NCBI RefSeq assembly: GCF_037975245.1
Contig: NC_092580.1
Coordinates: 26,086,501 to 26,150,500, forward strand
Source of the DNA: Apostichopus japonicus
Lineage: Eukaryota > Echinodermata > Holothuroidea > Aspidochirotida > Stichopodidae
Direction: 5' to 3'
Length of the DNA stretch: 64,000 bases
A model generated the notes under the pieces. That model did no database searches and was not told where the DNA came from. It was given only the letters and a program-made list of their open reading frames with translations. The translations under genes and the position numbers were made by a program. Shown piece after piece: positions 1 to 64,000 of the stretch. How positions within the stretch are numbered: position 1 is the first letter of the stretch; every line of letters starts with the position of its first letter.

Positions 1-2560
1 TCATTTCTGTCACAGAGTCGATATAACGAGATTGCGGCTGAGAGTAGATGAAAGTATTTTATGTTCAATGTTCATCCCAGTGGCGTATCGATGAGCCTGG
101 GGGCCCCCTGCCCAAAGGGGCCCCCTATCAGAAGGTCCAAGCAAGGGAGTCAGCAGAAATGTTCACAAGCTGGGGGGGGGGGGGGGTCAGTAGGTCATAT
201 AGGTGTAACACACTACTTGATACTATCTAATCTGAGCGCCACCATTGGTTGGCGCAGAGCTTACTACGTATTTTGCGGTCAAAAAATACTCCTAGATCGT
301 CAGAAAAGACACTTCCCGGGCATTTCAACTTGCAATTACACATCGGTTATTTTGAGATCTCATGTCTTAGTATTTTGACTTTCAATAATTTCAGTAATGT
401 GTTATGGGTCCTTATCCAAAGAGGTACCCTTTTTCTGTGTATCAGTATAGCGGGGGCGCCCTTTTGGTCGGGGCCCTGGCTCAGCACGGTCCGAGCCCAT
501 AGGGGTTACGCTACTGGTTCTTCCACCCTTTTACAACCGATATCGGCGTTTTCTTCCGACCGAGTATAGCAATTAACCCTCCAATATGTTTGCGAGGCCC
601 TACAAAAGGGTCGCATTATACCAGTATCTTGGATCGCCAAGCACATCCGAAGCAACAAACATTCTGACTTTCATGACGTCATAGAGCATTTACAAACTCC
701 TAATTATCCAAGAGTAAATATTGGTTTCATCGTTGGTGAGGAGGGCGGGGAAAATGGTCAGACCTGAATGTTGATATTTAATAAAAAAATGTTTTTACGA
801 TACGCGTTATGTAGTTCCAATGTTGTAAAAATCTCTATATGTGACCGTCTTGCAAGTGAGGTACAGTATATTCCTTTTCAACACACAGCCATTGACGTCT
901 GCATATCAGCTTCACACGGTTGGCTAGGAGAGCTGTACGTGTAACATGGGCTACATGGTTGCAGCAGATGCTAACGCTATTTCGCGATACTACTTTTATT
1001 CACGTTTGGTATATTGCCCTCTTTAAAAATCCAAAAGTATTCTTCAAAGGTAAGGAGGAAACCTTAGCACCCCCCCCCCCCCCACCCAGGTTACAATTTT
1101 CAACCAAAGAAGTGTGGTAACCCAACCTGTAACATTTAAGTATGGGATCACTAGATTATGGCAAATTTCACACAAAAGATTTCTTCCAACAGATATGTAT
1201 TTCTTATAATGGTGTTAGACACATGTGATGAAACCAATAGAAACTCACAACTACATGCACCTAAAATGAACCCTGACTTCTGAACTATTGGAGTAATTAA
1301 ATTGTCATTTAGTATCAAAAAATATATCATTTTCAAAATCAGCTCAAAAAGCTTTTTCCTAAGAAAGCACGAAAAATAGATTTATCGAGGTGTAACTGAA
1401 ATCACCAATCACGAAGCAAACCTATACATTGCAGATTGAACAAAACTAGACACACAAAGTAATCAGATACATATCTTTGTTTTGTGACTAAATTTATATT
1501 TTCCAAATACAGCGATTGCTTTCGTGTTAAATTTTACATACATAGGTCCAACAGATACATATATTTGGACAAAGCACATACAATAAACATTGAAAAGGAT
1601 AAAATTATCGTATAAAAAACACAAACAGATACTGGTTCAAAATCAGAACACTTCTAACCAGATCTAGTGGTATAAAATATCGCAATTTAAAAATGTAAAC
1701 GTTTGAAATGAGCAAAGGAAGAAGTTACCAACATGCCCTCAGAAAATGTATTTCATTCATAGGTGTCATTGAAAAGCAAATGGATATTGGGTATGTAGTG
1801 TTAGAATAACTTCACAATAGTCGGTCCACAAAGTTTATCAAGTCATGAAGCTGATTCTTTAATCATCCATATGACCAGCTTCATCCCCCCTCTACCAACC
1901 CATCCCCCCTCTACCAACCCATCCCCCCTCTACCAACCCATCCCCCCTCTACCAACCCATCCCCCTCTACCAACCCAGCCCCAATGTTTGGCACTGTATG
2001 ATTTCTGGTACACTTCCATTGCTGCATTACCTCTGATAATGAACTTATGCAAGGTACCACATACTAGATTTTCATCCAACGAAGTTAATTAAAAGTCCCT
2101 CATTCTGCCACATTGGTAGAGTCATAACTCCTCCTCTCCTCTCTCCCTTTCCCACCTTCTAAATGAATATGAAAACAGCACTGGTTAAGCCAAATCAACA
2201 GAAACATATGATGACAATGGTAACATTTCCAACTTTTTTCTTGTTTTTTTTTTAATTCAGTAAAACCTGATTACCATCCAGTGTTTGTCTTGAAATGTGA
2301 TACTTGGTCCCAACAGAAAACTTAGCACATTTGTGAATAAAAGGCTCTATAAAGAATCAGTAATATACACACACCAGTGGGTAGGGTATATGAAAGGTTC
2401 ATTGCCAATAACAAAATTTTACTGTTATACATATAAAAAGAATAAAATAGATGCTAAAAAAATGTCTACAAAGACAAAGCTTTTAAATGAACAATTCTGT
2501 TGTTCACAGTTCCATTTTCTGTCCACCAGATACAACATTGAGTATTAAATACACAAATGC
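1..2560. other. gene-free flank downstream of the RPTP gene
   Basis: No coding region could be supported on either strand. Bases 1-600 are relatively GC-rich with GGGGCCCCC-type runs and a G homopolymer near 173-186; the open frames there are short, overlap one another and show no recognisable protein features. A C run lies at about 1071-1083 and a C-rich minisatellite at 1886-1977. The rest is AT-rich. It may be intergenic or the far end of the 3' UTR of the minus-strand gene. Confidence 0.5.
1886..1977. repeat. C-rich minisatellite, 19-bp unit
   Basis: About five near-identical head-to-tail copies of CCATCCCCCCTCTACCAAC, the last copies losing one or two C residues. It creates a spurious proline-rich open frame on the plus strand. 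Confidence 0.9.
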
Positions 2561-3466
2561 TTTATTGTGGCTGTATATAGCATTCTCATCCCGCAAATCA
2601 GCTGGGACTTAATCTTTTTTTGGGTGGAGGAACTCTAGTGAACTCTAGTGAAGTTCTAATGCTCCTTCCCTCCCACCTAGATCTTAAATCATGTAAAAAT
2701 GAAATAAAATTAATCAAAACAACAGCAAAAGTTTAATTCTGAAGTCACAGACTTAAACCAAATTTAAATTACGGACGTGTTATGTGCTAGCACACAATGA
2801 TGGGTAAACTGACTCAAACAAACGCATTAAAAAGTTACTACCACTGCTAGTAACTATATTCACATGAACTGAAAATTAAAACTGAATTCAAAATTGGGTA
2901 AGTAGGAACGAGGAAAGTTTTTTGACACATAAATATGGAAGATAGAACAAATAACTCAAATTTGGTGGGTAATGCATTGGCAAAAATACAGTTGCAGGTG
3001 AAGCCCCAAAAAAAAACGGAAAAATGATGAACTATTCACAGGAGAGCGAATAACTGACCGATCGAACAGATACCAACAAGAGTCTAAACTAAGTAAAAGA
3101 AGATATCCAGAAGAAGGTGTGGGTGGGATTGGGGAACCAACCACCCCCCCCCACCATCCTCTTCTACCTCACACAAACTTTGTGGTCTTAAAATGCCTTA
3201 GAATGTACCATTTGGCATCTATAATTCTAAAATTTGTCTGTGGGAGGATATGTCCTGAACTAACGACCCCATGGCCACACCCCTCTTAAAATTTTGGGTC
3301 GGCCCATGAACAGCGTCAACATAAATTTAAGTTTGCATTCAGTACAGGGATATTCTGGAATACAAAGCTTTGTCTCTGGTGTCTGTATACATTTATTTGA
3401 ATATTATATCCTTTGCCATAATTACCCTGTAATATTATGATCATACGTCATGGCATCGGGTTTATT
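2561..3466 (-). terminator. candidate poly(A) signals of the RPTP gene
   Basis: Reading the minus strand below the stop codon, the first canonical AATAAA hexamers I could find are at 3461-3466, 3392-3397 and 2561-2566 (TTTATT on the plus strand). Use of any of them would give a 3' UTR of about 2.5-3.4 kb. The hexamer is frequent by chance in AT-rich DNA, so the choice among them is a guess. Confidence 0.2.
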
Positions 3467-5951
3467 CTCACCCAAAATCAATTGTTGCTATACTATAAAA
3501 ATAAATTCAATCTTCTCTATCTACCACAATCCAAATCAACTCAGGTACTATCTATCATTGGATCTCCACAATGAGGTATGTGTCCAAACCTGCAGTTCCT
3601 CCTACCATACAAACACTACCCATACTCACACAACCTTTACTCACACAAATTATACATATTGACACTCATACTCACACCACCCAAACTAATATCTCACACC
3701 TTAAAAAAAAAAACTGTTACCAGGTACAGCCCCTCTGTGACCTCAATTGAACTTTAACCTGTACAATATGATACCCGATTGCCCTCATCATATTGGTGTT
3801 ACGTACAGCCCTTCATCTAAGATCCTTTCACACTGCAACCCCTGACATCCCTTTATGTCATGCATTATTCCCCTTTAACGCATTCCATTTCTGATGCAGT
3901 GCCATATGTCCTTCATGTGTAACAAAAAACAGTGATCAGGGTTACATTTCTACCACGCCTTCTGTTCTCATTGACTGACACACAGACGTCTGATCTAATT
4001 GGCTTTACACACATACACACACATACACACACATTGAAAACACCTCCCTTTGTTAGCCATTGGACTATGGAAAGTTCAAGATAGGACTGCTAAATGTGTT
4101 CATTTTTTGTTAGACTGAACTGATCATTCCAGTTATAAGACTGATTTTTATATTCAGTCTTTAAGATATAAATATCCATTGCTACAGCTATTTCATTGTT
4201 GCCTTTTCCTGTTTCGCATATTTAAAAAGCGTCCATAGCCATGTAGCGTACGCAAACAAATCACAAACCTCCGTCATGGTTAAAGAGTTAAAAATAATCC
4301 TTAAAAAACTCTCTTTTAGCCTACATTTTGGCACAATTATACATAAATCAAATAAACAAAAGATGTAAAACTAAACATAAAATATTATGAACATATCAAT
4401 AGATATTGAAACAGTAACAGCTTATCAATGAGAAAAAACATTAAAATTTAGCGACATTGTAATAGAACGTTTACATAATTATTGCCGATTTATAAAATGA
4501 AGATTAAAAAAAGCAGAATTTAACATTCACATTGTTTTTGTTAAGGGTTGCTAGGAGTTGGGAGGGGCAGCATCTGACGGATTAGTAATGTTTTGTAGTT
4601 TCCATTGATGAACATTTGACCTAAGAAATCTGGGTAATAGAAACAAATGTACAGCTGTTTAATAAAAATGTAAATGAAATCAGATTTTATGGGGACCGTT
4701 TGACAAGTTACATACTTGATCTTCCTTGCACCATAAACCAATACTTTCGACAAAACAGCAGAAGATATGACACCTTTTTGAGCACGTCTACGAAACTAAG
4801 CTAATATATGTGTATCAAGGTAGCTAGTGATCTTTTCTCAGAAAACACCCCAATAGAAATGGTTCTGATTCAGGATAAAGCTGACCAATGTAGCTCAATA
4901 TGATGATATTTACATCACAATTGCATGAGGTCATATGAGGTCATATGAGGTCATATGTGACAGCTGTCGAGCCCTGCCACTGTAGATCATGTTTAATACG
5001 GTTTCATCTAATAAACTACGCGAGTATTAATGGGCGGCTTATTAACATACGGGAATATCAAATTCAAAACGGTGAGGTACGGTTTCTGAAGTACAAACGA
5101 TAAAGATTCTGGTGGAATTTGCCAAGGTACAAATAATAACAAGTTACACCACACTCTGATGATATGTGGCAAATGGAAAAAAAAATTCCTGTAGTGGTAT
5201 TGATACGTTTGTCAAACAATACAACAGAAACGATTTAGGTTAGATGTCGGCATTTTCAGAAACAGCTCAACATATCATTGTATGATAACTGATCAAGGAA
5301 AAAAAAATCCAGAAGATCACAAACTACCTTATTAGGTAAGTCAACAATCTTTATCATTGAATTAAAACTACGGCATTCAAAGAAGATTAATCTCAATTTG
5401 TCGTTACGATATCACTGACTTTAAACAGAATGTTAAGAAAAGCACTAACTTTACTGCTAACGGTAATTGCATATACATTCTTTCCAAAAAATTGCACCAG
5501 CCTAATCTTCCAGTGAACTAAAGCCCGAGATACTTCCTTTTAACAACGACACACAATTCCAAACCAATTCAAGACTAAGCTTGTCTACATTGTTAAATCT
5601 TGCAACTGTTGCCTGATAAAAATCTATTTTTAAGGTTGTCCATAAATCTAGCTCAACCATACCAACCTTTGACCTCTGCTCTCTTAACGGCAGAATCATC
5701 TAATGCACACGCCCAGAGAACTAAGCAGCTTTCAATGTAACTATTAACAAGTGGCGAGGAGAAGAAGCAGGAATTTAATGCATACACTTTTTTTTGGAAT
5801 ATATGTACTTCATTCTTATTGGCCAATACTCTCAGTACAGGCTCTCTGCAGCGTTTCTAGCAACGTGCAAACTTTTTACTTTTCTAGCATATATATGAAG
5901 AAGAATTCTTTTAAAATATTCTTGTTTTTTTTTTCTCCAAAAAAATGAAGC
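3467..5951 (-). other. probable 3' UTR of the RPTP gene
   Basis: This is the contiguous non-coding stretch following the TAG stop on the minus strand. No exon with motif support was seen in it. It contains a short triple repeat of TGAGGTCATA near 4928-4957 and CA-rich stretches near 4012-4032. Its assignment as 3' UTR is inferred from position only. Confidence 0.35.
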
Positions 5952-59506
<53,555 letters not shown>

Positions 59507-59734
59507 CTATAACAAAAAATAATCAAATGGTACGAAAAATGAATTACAATCTACTCTTTAAGAACTCAAAAAAGTTGTTCCCTATAACATACTAAACATG
59601 GCTGGACCTTTAAATTACTTTTTATACCACTCCAAGCTGTACAATCTGTTCACATTCTACTGCTGGCTCATAATCTCATTGTTAAGCTCCTAAACTTGAT
59701 CATGGCCATTAGAGATGCATTACAGAAAGATTGA

Positions 59735-60045
59735 CTTTAAGCACAAAATTAACTTTGTTATTAACTGTAGTTTGTAGAAGATTAAGATTAAAGATACATT
59801 GCCTATCAGTCTAGGTTCTATTTCTATACTAATTTTAGTTCCTTTTCAGTAATGGCCCTTTAAACATCTGAGGCTCATTAATTCAAGTGTCTGGTCCACT
59901 AAGTCTAACACACTGGCCATTAGGTCAATGACTACAATGCAATTCAAAACTACATAGGAAACCAAAAACATTTTGTGGCCTCAAACATTTTACAATTTGT
60001 TTCATATTTGTCAAAGATTAATGGGGTTGACTGTCATCCACGGAT
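59735..60045 (+). repeat. interspersed repeat, copy 2
   Basis: Collinear, diverged match to 7127-7440, sharing CACAAAATTAACTTTGTTA, TGAGGCTCATxA, AAGTCTAACAC, TTTGTGGCCTCA and CTGTCATCCACxG. Confidence 0.6.
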
Positions 60046-62098
60046 GCTCTTCTTTTTTCTTTTTTTTTTCCTCTTTTCTTTCTTTGTTTTTCATGAAGTA
60101 AAGAGAGCATGTTCTGGTCAAGCTATTAGAACTTTTAATATAATGAATTAACAAACATTTATTCCTTCATTGGGGAGCTGGCTGGAAAAGCTATAGAAAT
60201 ATAACTCACACTCAAACTTTTCTTGTATTTTGGGATCTTTGAAATATTTAGACTGAAATTCTGCCTAAATGTCTCCTTGTATAGCAAGCTCAGATCACAG
60301 CATACAGTAGCAGAGACTGCCGTGTGACATTTTTTTTGTGACATTTGATCGATAGACGAACACAAACACAGACATGCTTCTGTCAGGTTTTACTCTATAG
60401 CCAATGAACTGTTATATACTAACAAGCAATAGCAGCAAAGCACCAACATGCTCAAACTAAAGTGTCATCAGAAAATGTTCATTATCCCAATATGAAAGCA
60501 ATCCATAGGTTTCACTAAGTTTCTAAGTAAATTGGGTCACGTGACATACAGATCTGTTCACATATCACACCATAAACTTTTTTTTGTTTCTAATGATATC
60601 AAATATACCAAACAAAAGAAGTGAAAACTCAAAAAGTAATAGGACAAAACATAATTGTGTTCATATAGATTGCTTAATTAAGAGTAAGTAGAATTATAGT
60701 AGTATAGTAGGAGATAGGTAGGCCTTCAAAGGGAAGAAATGCATACGACATAAGACATACAAGATTAGTAAAGATGAACCATCTTAACTGGTAGCAGAAA
60801 CAAAGCAATACAAACTCTAGTCCAGAATTTTCACAAATGATCAAACATTACAGGTCATTCACCTTCACGCAGTGTTCATTCATGAGGACAATAGTATTTA
60901 CATATTTTCATGTTAGGCTACGGCCTACACTACTGCAGCTGTATGATAATTGTCTTTAATATTTAGTTTGAATGCTTGAGACAAGCCTCAGCTCTAATTT
61001 AAAGCATGACATACAAATAATTGCTCCGAGTGTAAACGATGTGATGTCATTATGCACAATTAATACCTTTTGTTTTAGTTCTTGTATATGAGTTTCTAAA
61101 ACAATTTCAAAACTGTGATAACCTGTGACCACTTTGAAACAGCTTCGTCAGTTGCCATGTTCGCACTAGCGGCAGATTACATCCACCCTATTTGCATTAA
61201 TCACACTTTTTGCATAAATCACTCTTTGCATAAGTGCAGAGAGTTTACCACAGAGTTTGATTTTGCCTGTTACATAATGGTGATGCATATACATAGATAG
61301 GATGTGTTTAATAAATGTTGACATAGTGCAGACACCATGTTCCATCTGGAGTAACCCTTTGATTCTGAGCGAGCTTGTACTACAAAATTGATCCAGGCGT
61401 TCCTTGTCCTATCTTGGACTTTGCCTGGACTAAAATCACCCATTTCGAATCTGGATGAAATGGATTACACATGGGATCTGATCCATAGCACTTTGTCAAA
61501 TTCCAAGATTAGTGTTGGATCCAGACCTCATGCATAAACAGTCTTGGTGAGACCAATCAGCATTAAGCAATTTAGACTGAAATCATTGGATAATCGTGCG
61601 TAGTCTTGAGCCCTGCTGACACCGATTTTCATGAATGAGAATGAAGAAGAGACAAACCTCGTCACTCCTCATTAACCGAGGAAAGCCATTACCAACTGAG
61701 TTAATTCTTTCCCCCTAATTGTTTAATCCTCATAGGCATTCCCTCTTCTTCAAGTATTTTATGAGCTTAATCCACATGGTGTATTCCTCATGACAATGAC
61801 AGTGTGTCTACCTCCTCCTTTGTTAATTCATAACTTCCTCGACCAAATTTAGCCTTAACGACCATCTTAATTAGCTTAACGAGAAGGACACGACCCTGCG
61901 TAAACAGTATGCCATCATGATTGACAACATGATCATATTGCAGTTAGTCACAAAGCTACAATTAGCACAGATAACATTCCAACATTAACAGCACTCAGAG
62001 AAGGGAAGCTTGTACATGTGAGGGTAAAGCTAGCTTAGTGTTACTCAAGGTCATCAAAAGCCAGGTCTGAATATATTATGTCACCTCCATCCGCCTCT

Positions 62099-62128
62099 CC
62101 CTCCCCCCTCCCCCCTCCCCCCTCCCCC
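62099..62128. repeat. C-rich microsatellite, (CCCCCTC)n
   Basis: Four consecutive 7-bp units on the plus strand. The complementary minus strand carries G5 runs. Confidence 0.9.
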
Positions 62129-64000
62129 AAAAAATCCATTTTGAATCTTTCATGGTACATTCACAGGCTTTGCAAAATGTTTTCTGATAAAGAGAATACC
62201 TTCTTCTTTTTAATCCCTTATTTTAGCAGGTAACTTTTTAGATATTCCCTGAAATCATGGCTGTAACCTGGTATCAGCCATCTTCTCAGCACAGACTGAC
62301 ATATTAAACTAATGACGGCAGCCACATTGAAGTTAAAAGTCACAAAGCTACATTGAGTAAAGACAGCATCCGACATAAATAATAGTCAGACATTACAAAG
62401 AGCAGCAAACTTGTACATTTATGAATGAAGCTAGCTTAGTCTTAAAACAATGCATGAAAACAAAAACTTCATAATTTGTCAGTTACATAAATTATGAAAA
62501 CAGCCCTTATTGTCTCCCTTTCGGTATTTACATGTATACTCTGAGGTATTTGATATTATTCATGTAATTATTTTCAGCCATTATTTTGTTAAATTGATCA
62601 AGTTTTGTTTTGCCAATGAAAAACCTAGAAATGTCCACCGAATTATGTCAGCACTCACAGGATGGTTGCTGAAGTTTCGACCATTGCAGTCATGTCATCA
62701 TGAGAAAGTAAGGATGAGGGGAAGATGAGGGGGAAGGGTGAGGGGAAAATGAAAGGACACGAGGGTGGGATGGAGAAGCAGGAAAGAGGATGAGAGGGGT
62801 TAGCCCTCAGTTAATGCCACGTTCATAGTATGTTTTTTTACATCCCTTACAACAGTAGTACCAGATTGCATCTTGATAAGGAACAAAGTCACCATTTGGC
62901 ATATTTCTCCTACAAGCCTCGTTCTACATTTTTATTATAACGACAGAGATCATTGTTGCTATTATTTCTCCCGCTAGTCAACAACCTCGTCTTTGATAAT
63001 GATGTCATCTTCATCTACTGTATATCATGAAAATCTAAGTTTGTCAGTTTTGACTATTTGTTGGACATATCTGTCAAGTCGTTAACCTATCAACCCTTTT
63101 TTTCAGCATGAATTCATTCCTGCCTTGATTGTTGTTTTGATTCACTGCAATGATATGATGAGAGTTTTATTACCTAACATATACATCACAGTCGCAACAA
63201 GAGTGTACTCCCCAGTCCCCCCCCCCCACAACCTCCCATGTTTTTTTCCTTCTTTTTCTTAGGATGAAAATGATCTGTCATAAACTGAAAATTGTCAACA
63301 CTCATGGGATAGTATTACTCTGTGCCTTTTTTTTCTTCATTTATTTAATGATCTTTCTGTTTCAGATAAATCTATTCAGTTACTCTGTCAATAACATAAA
63401 AAGAAACACAATTTCAGCATAAAAATTTTCACATCCCGACGATGTCCCTCAATTGTTGGCTTTGCAATTGATGACAAACATGGTCATCAAATGAATTGTC
63501 AAAAAATTGATTTATTAGGAACATCATTTTTCATGAAAAACTAATGAAAGTGAGGGATTCTTGTGCAGCACAATATTTTGTGATGTTTATTTCGTTCCTT
63601 TACTCTGTGATCCCATGGGTAAGATTTTGAAACAATAGCTCATAAGAAACTGAACCTAAGATACCCAAAGGCAAAAAACACTGGCATTATGTCATTGTTT
63701 TCTATAAGTATTCAAAAGTTTGCTAACATATGGACAGTAAGCATGTTAACCTTTTTTTTCCATTCCTGCTGAGGGAACTGCCACATTTAAATCCCCTGTG
63801 CGACTGATGAGGTTGCATGCACCCAGTATATCTGACCCTTATCTAAAGTACCGAAGGAGGTAAAGAAAGGTTCTTTAATTAGCAGCCAGCTAATCGAAGG
63901 AACATTTTCATGAACGACCGACGGGAGAGGTGATTGTTTTTTATGTTGTCAGTTTTCATCAGTATGATCAAACCCATTAAACATCACTCAAAAGTTGGGA

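Larger units (their letters stand above)
59507..64000. other. intron reaching the window edge, no exon supported
   Basis: The upstream neighbour of the 59337-59506 exon must end in phase 1, and no such FN3-like or signal-peptide exon was found up to base 64000. The region holds the second copy of the dispersed repeat (59735-60045), a duplicated ~100-bp segment at about 61950-62045 and 62340-62445, and a CCCCCTC tract at 62099-62128. Confidence 0.55.

Noticed and set aside
62640-62700. Possible upstream exon on the minus strand ending in GTGAGT
   Set aside because: No acceptor AG lies at a sensible distance, and the peptide does not resemble an FN3 or signal segment.

Overview
The window is eukaryotic, AT-rich and intron-rich. 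It is dominated by one gene on the minus strand, a receptor-type protein tyrosine phosphatase (RPTP) of the R5 class (PTPRG/PTPRZ/Drosophila Ptp99A type). I assembled 23 coding exons by hand from splice signals, reading phase and protein motifs. They run from 59506 down to a TAG stop at 5952 and encode 1,181 visible residues. The order is three fibronectin type III (FN3) domains, one transmembrane helix, an active phosphatase domain D1 ([10 protein letters not shown]), an inactive D2 (VHDKCGG in place of HCxxGxxR) and a C-terminal tail of about 230 residues. The 5' end of the gene (signal peptide, any carbonic anhydrase-like domain, further FN3 repeats) lies beyond base 64000. The organism looks like a marine invertebrate, most plausibly a non-vertebrate deuterostome such as an echinoderm. 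This rests on R5 architecture with an FN3 array, 0.1-13.5 kb introns full of minisatellites, hAT and LINE remnants, and a tRNA-derived SINE. The species is not determinable from sequence alone.

Layout. 1-5951: downstream flank and probable 3' UTR. 5952-19648: tail, D2 and the end of D1. 19513-33459: rest of D1. 33460-46932: a 13.5 kb intron holding two candidate alternative first exons, a hAT transposon with a nested LINE, a second LINE, a tRNA-SINE and several arrays. 46933-54038: juxtamembrane and transmembrane exons. 54906-59506: FN3 exons. 59507-64000: intron with no exon that I can support.

The most interesting biology is at the N-terminal junction of the catalytic region. The exon that starts D1 (33362-33459) needs a phase-1 partner. 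Three upstream pieces can supply it: the receptor juxtamembrane exon (46933-47009), a 69-codon ATG exon (43975-44182) encoding a basic, proline-rich, SUMO-interaction-like N-terminus, and a 14-codon ATG mini-exon (36553-36595) inside the hAT element. This predicts membrane-free isoforms of 883 and 828 residues carrying both phosphatase domains, made from internal promoters. A second notable point is that introns of D1 and D2 sit at homologous positions with matching phase, and three homologous exon pairs have identical length (77/77, 135/135, 136/136), a clear footprint of tandem domain duplication.

Transposable elements are packed close to splice sites of the D2 exons: a solo LTR 22 bp from one donor, a hAT miniature element with perfect 8-bp target duplication 24 bp from another, and a foldback element 82 bp from an acceptor. 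No second protein-coding host gene, functional tRNA, rRNA or CRISPR array was found.
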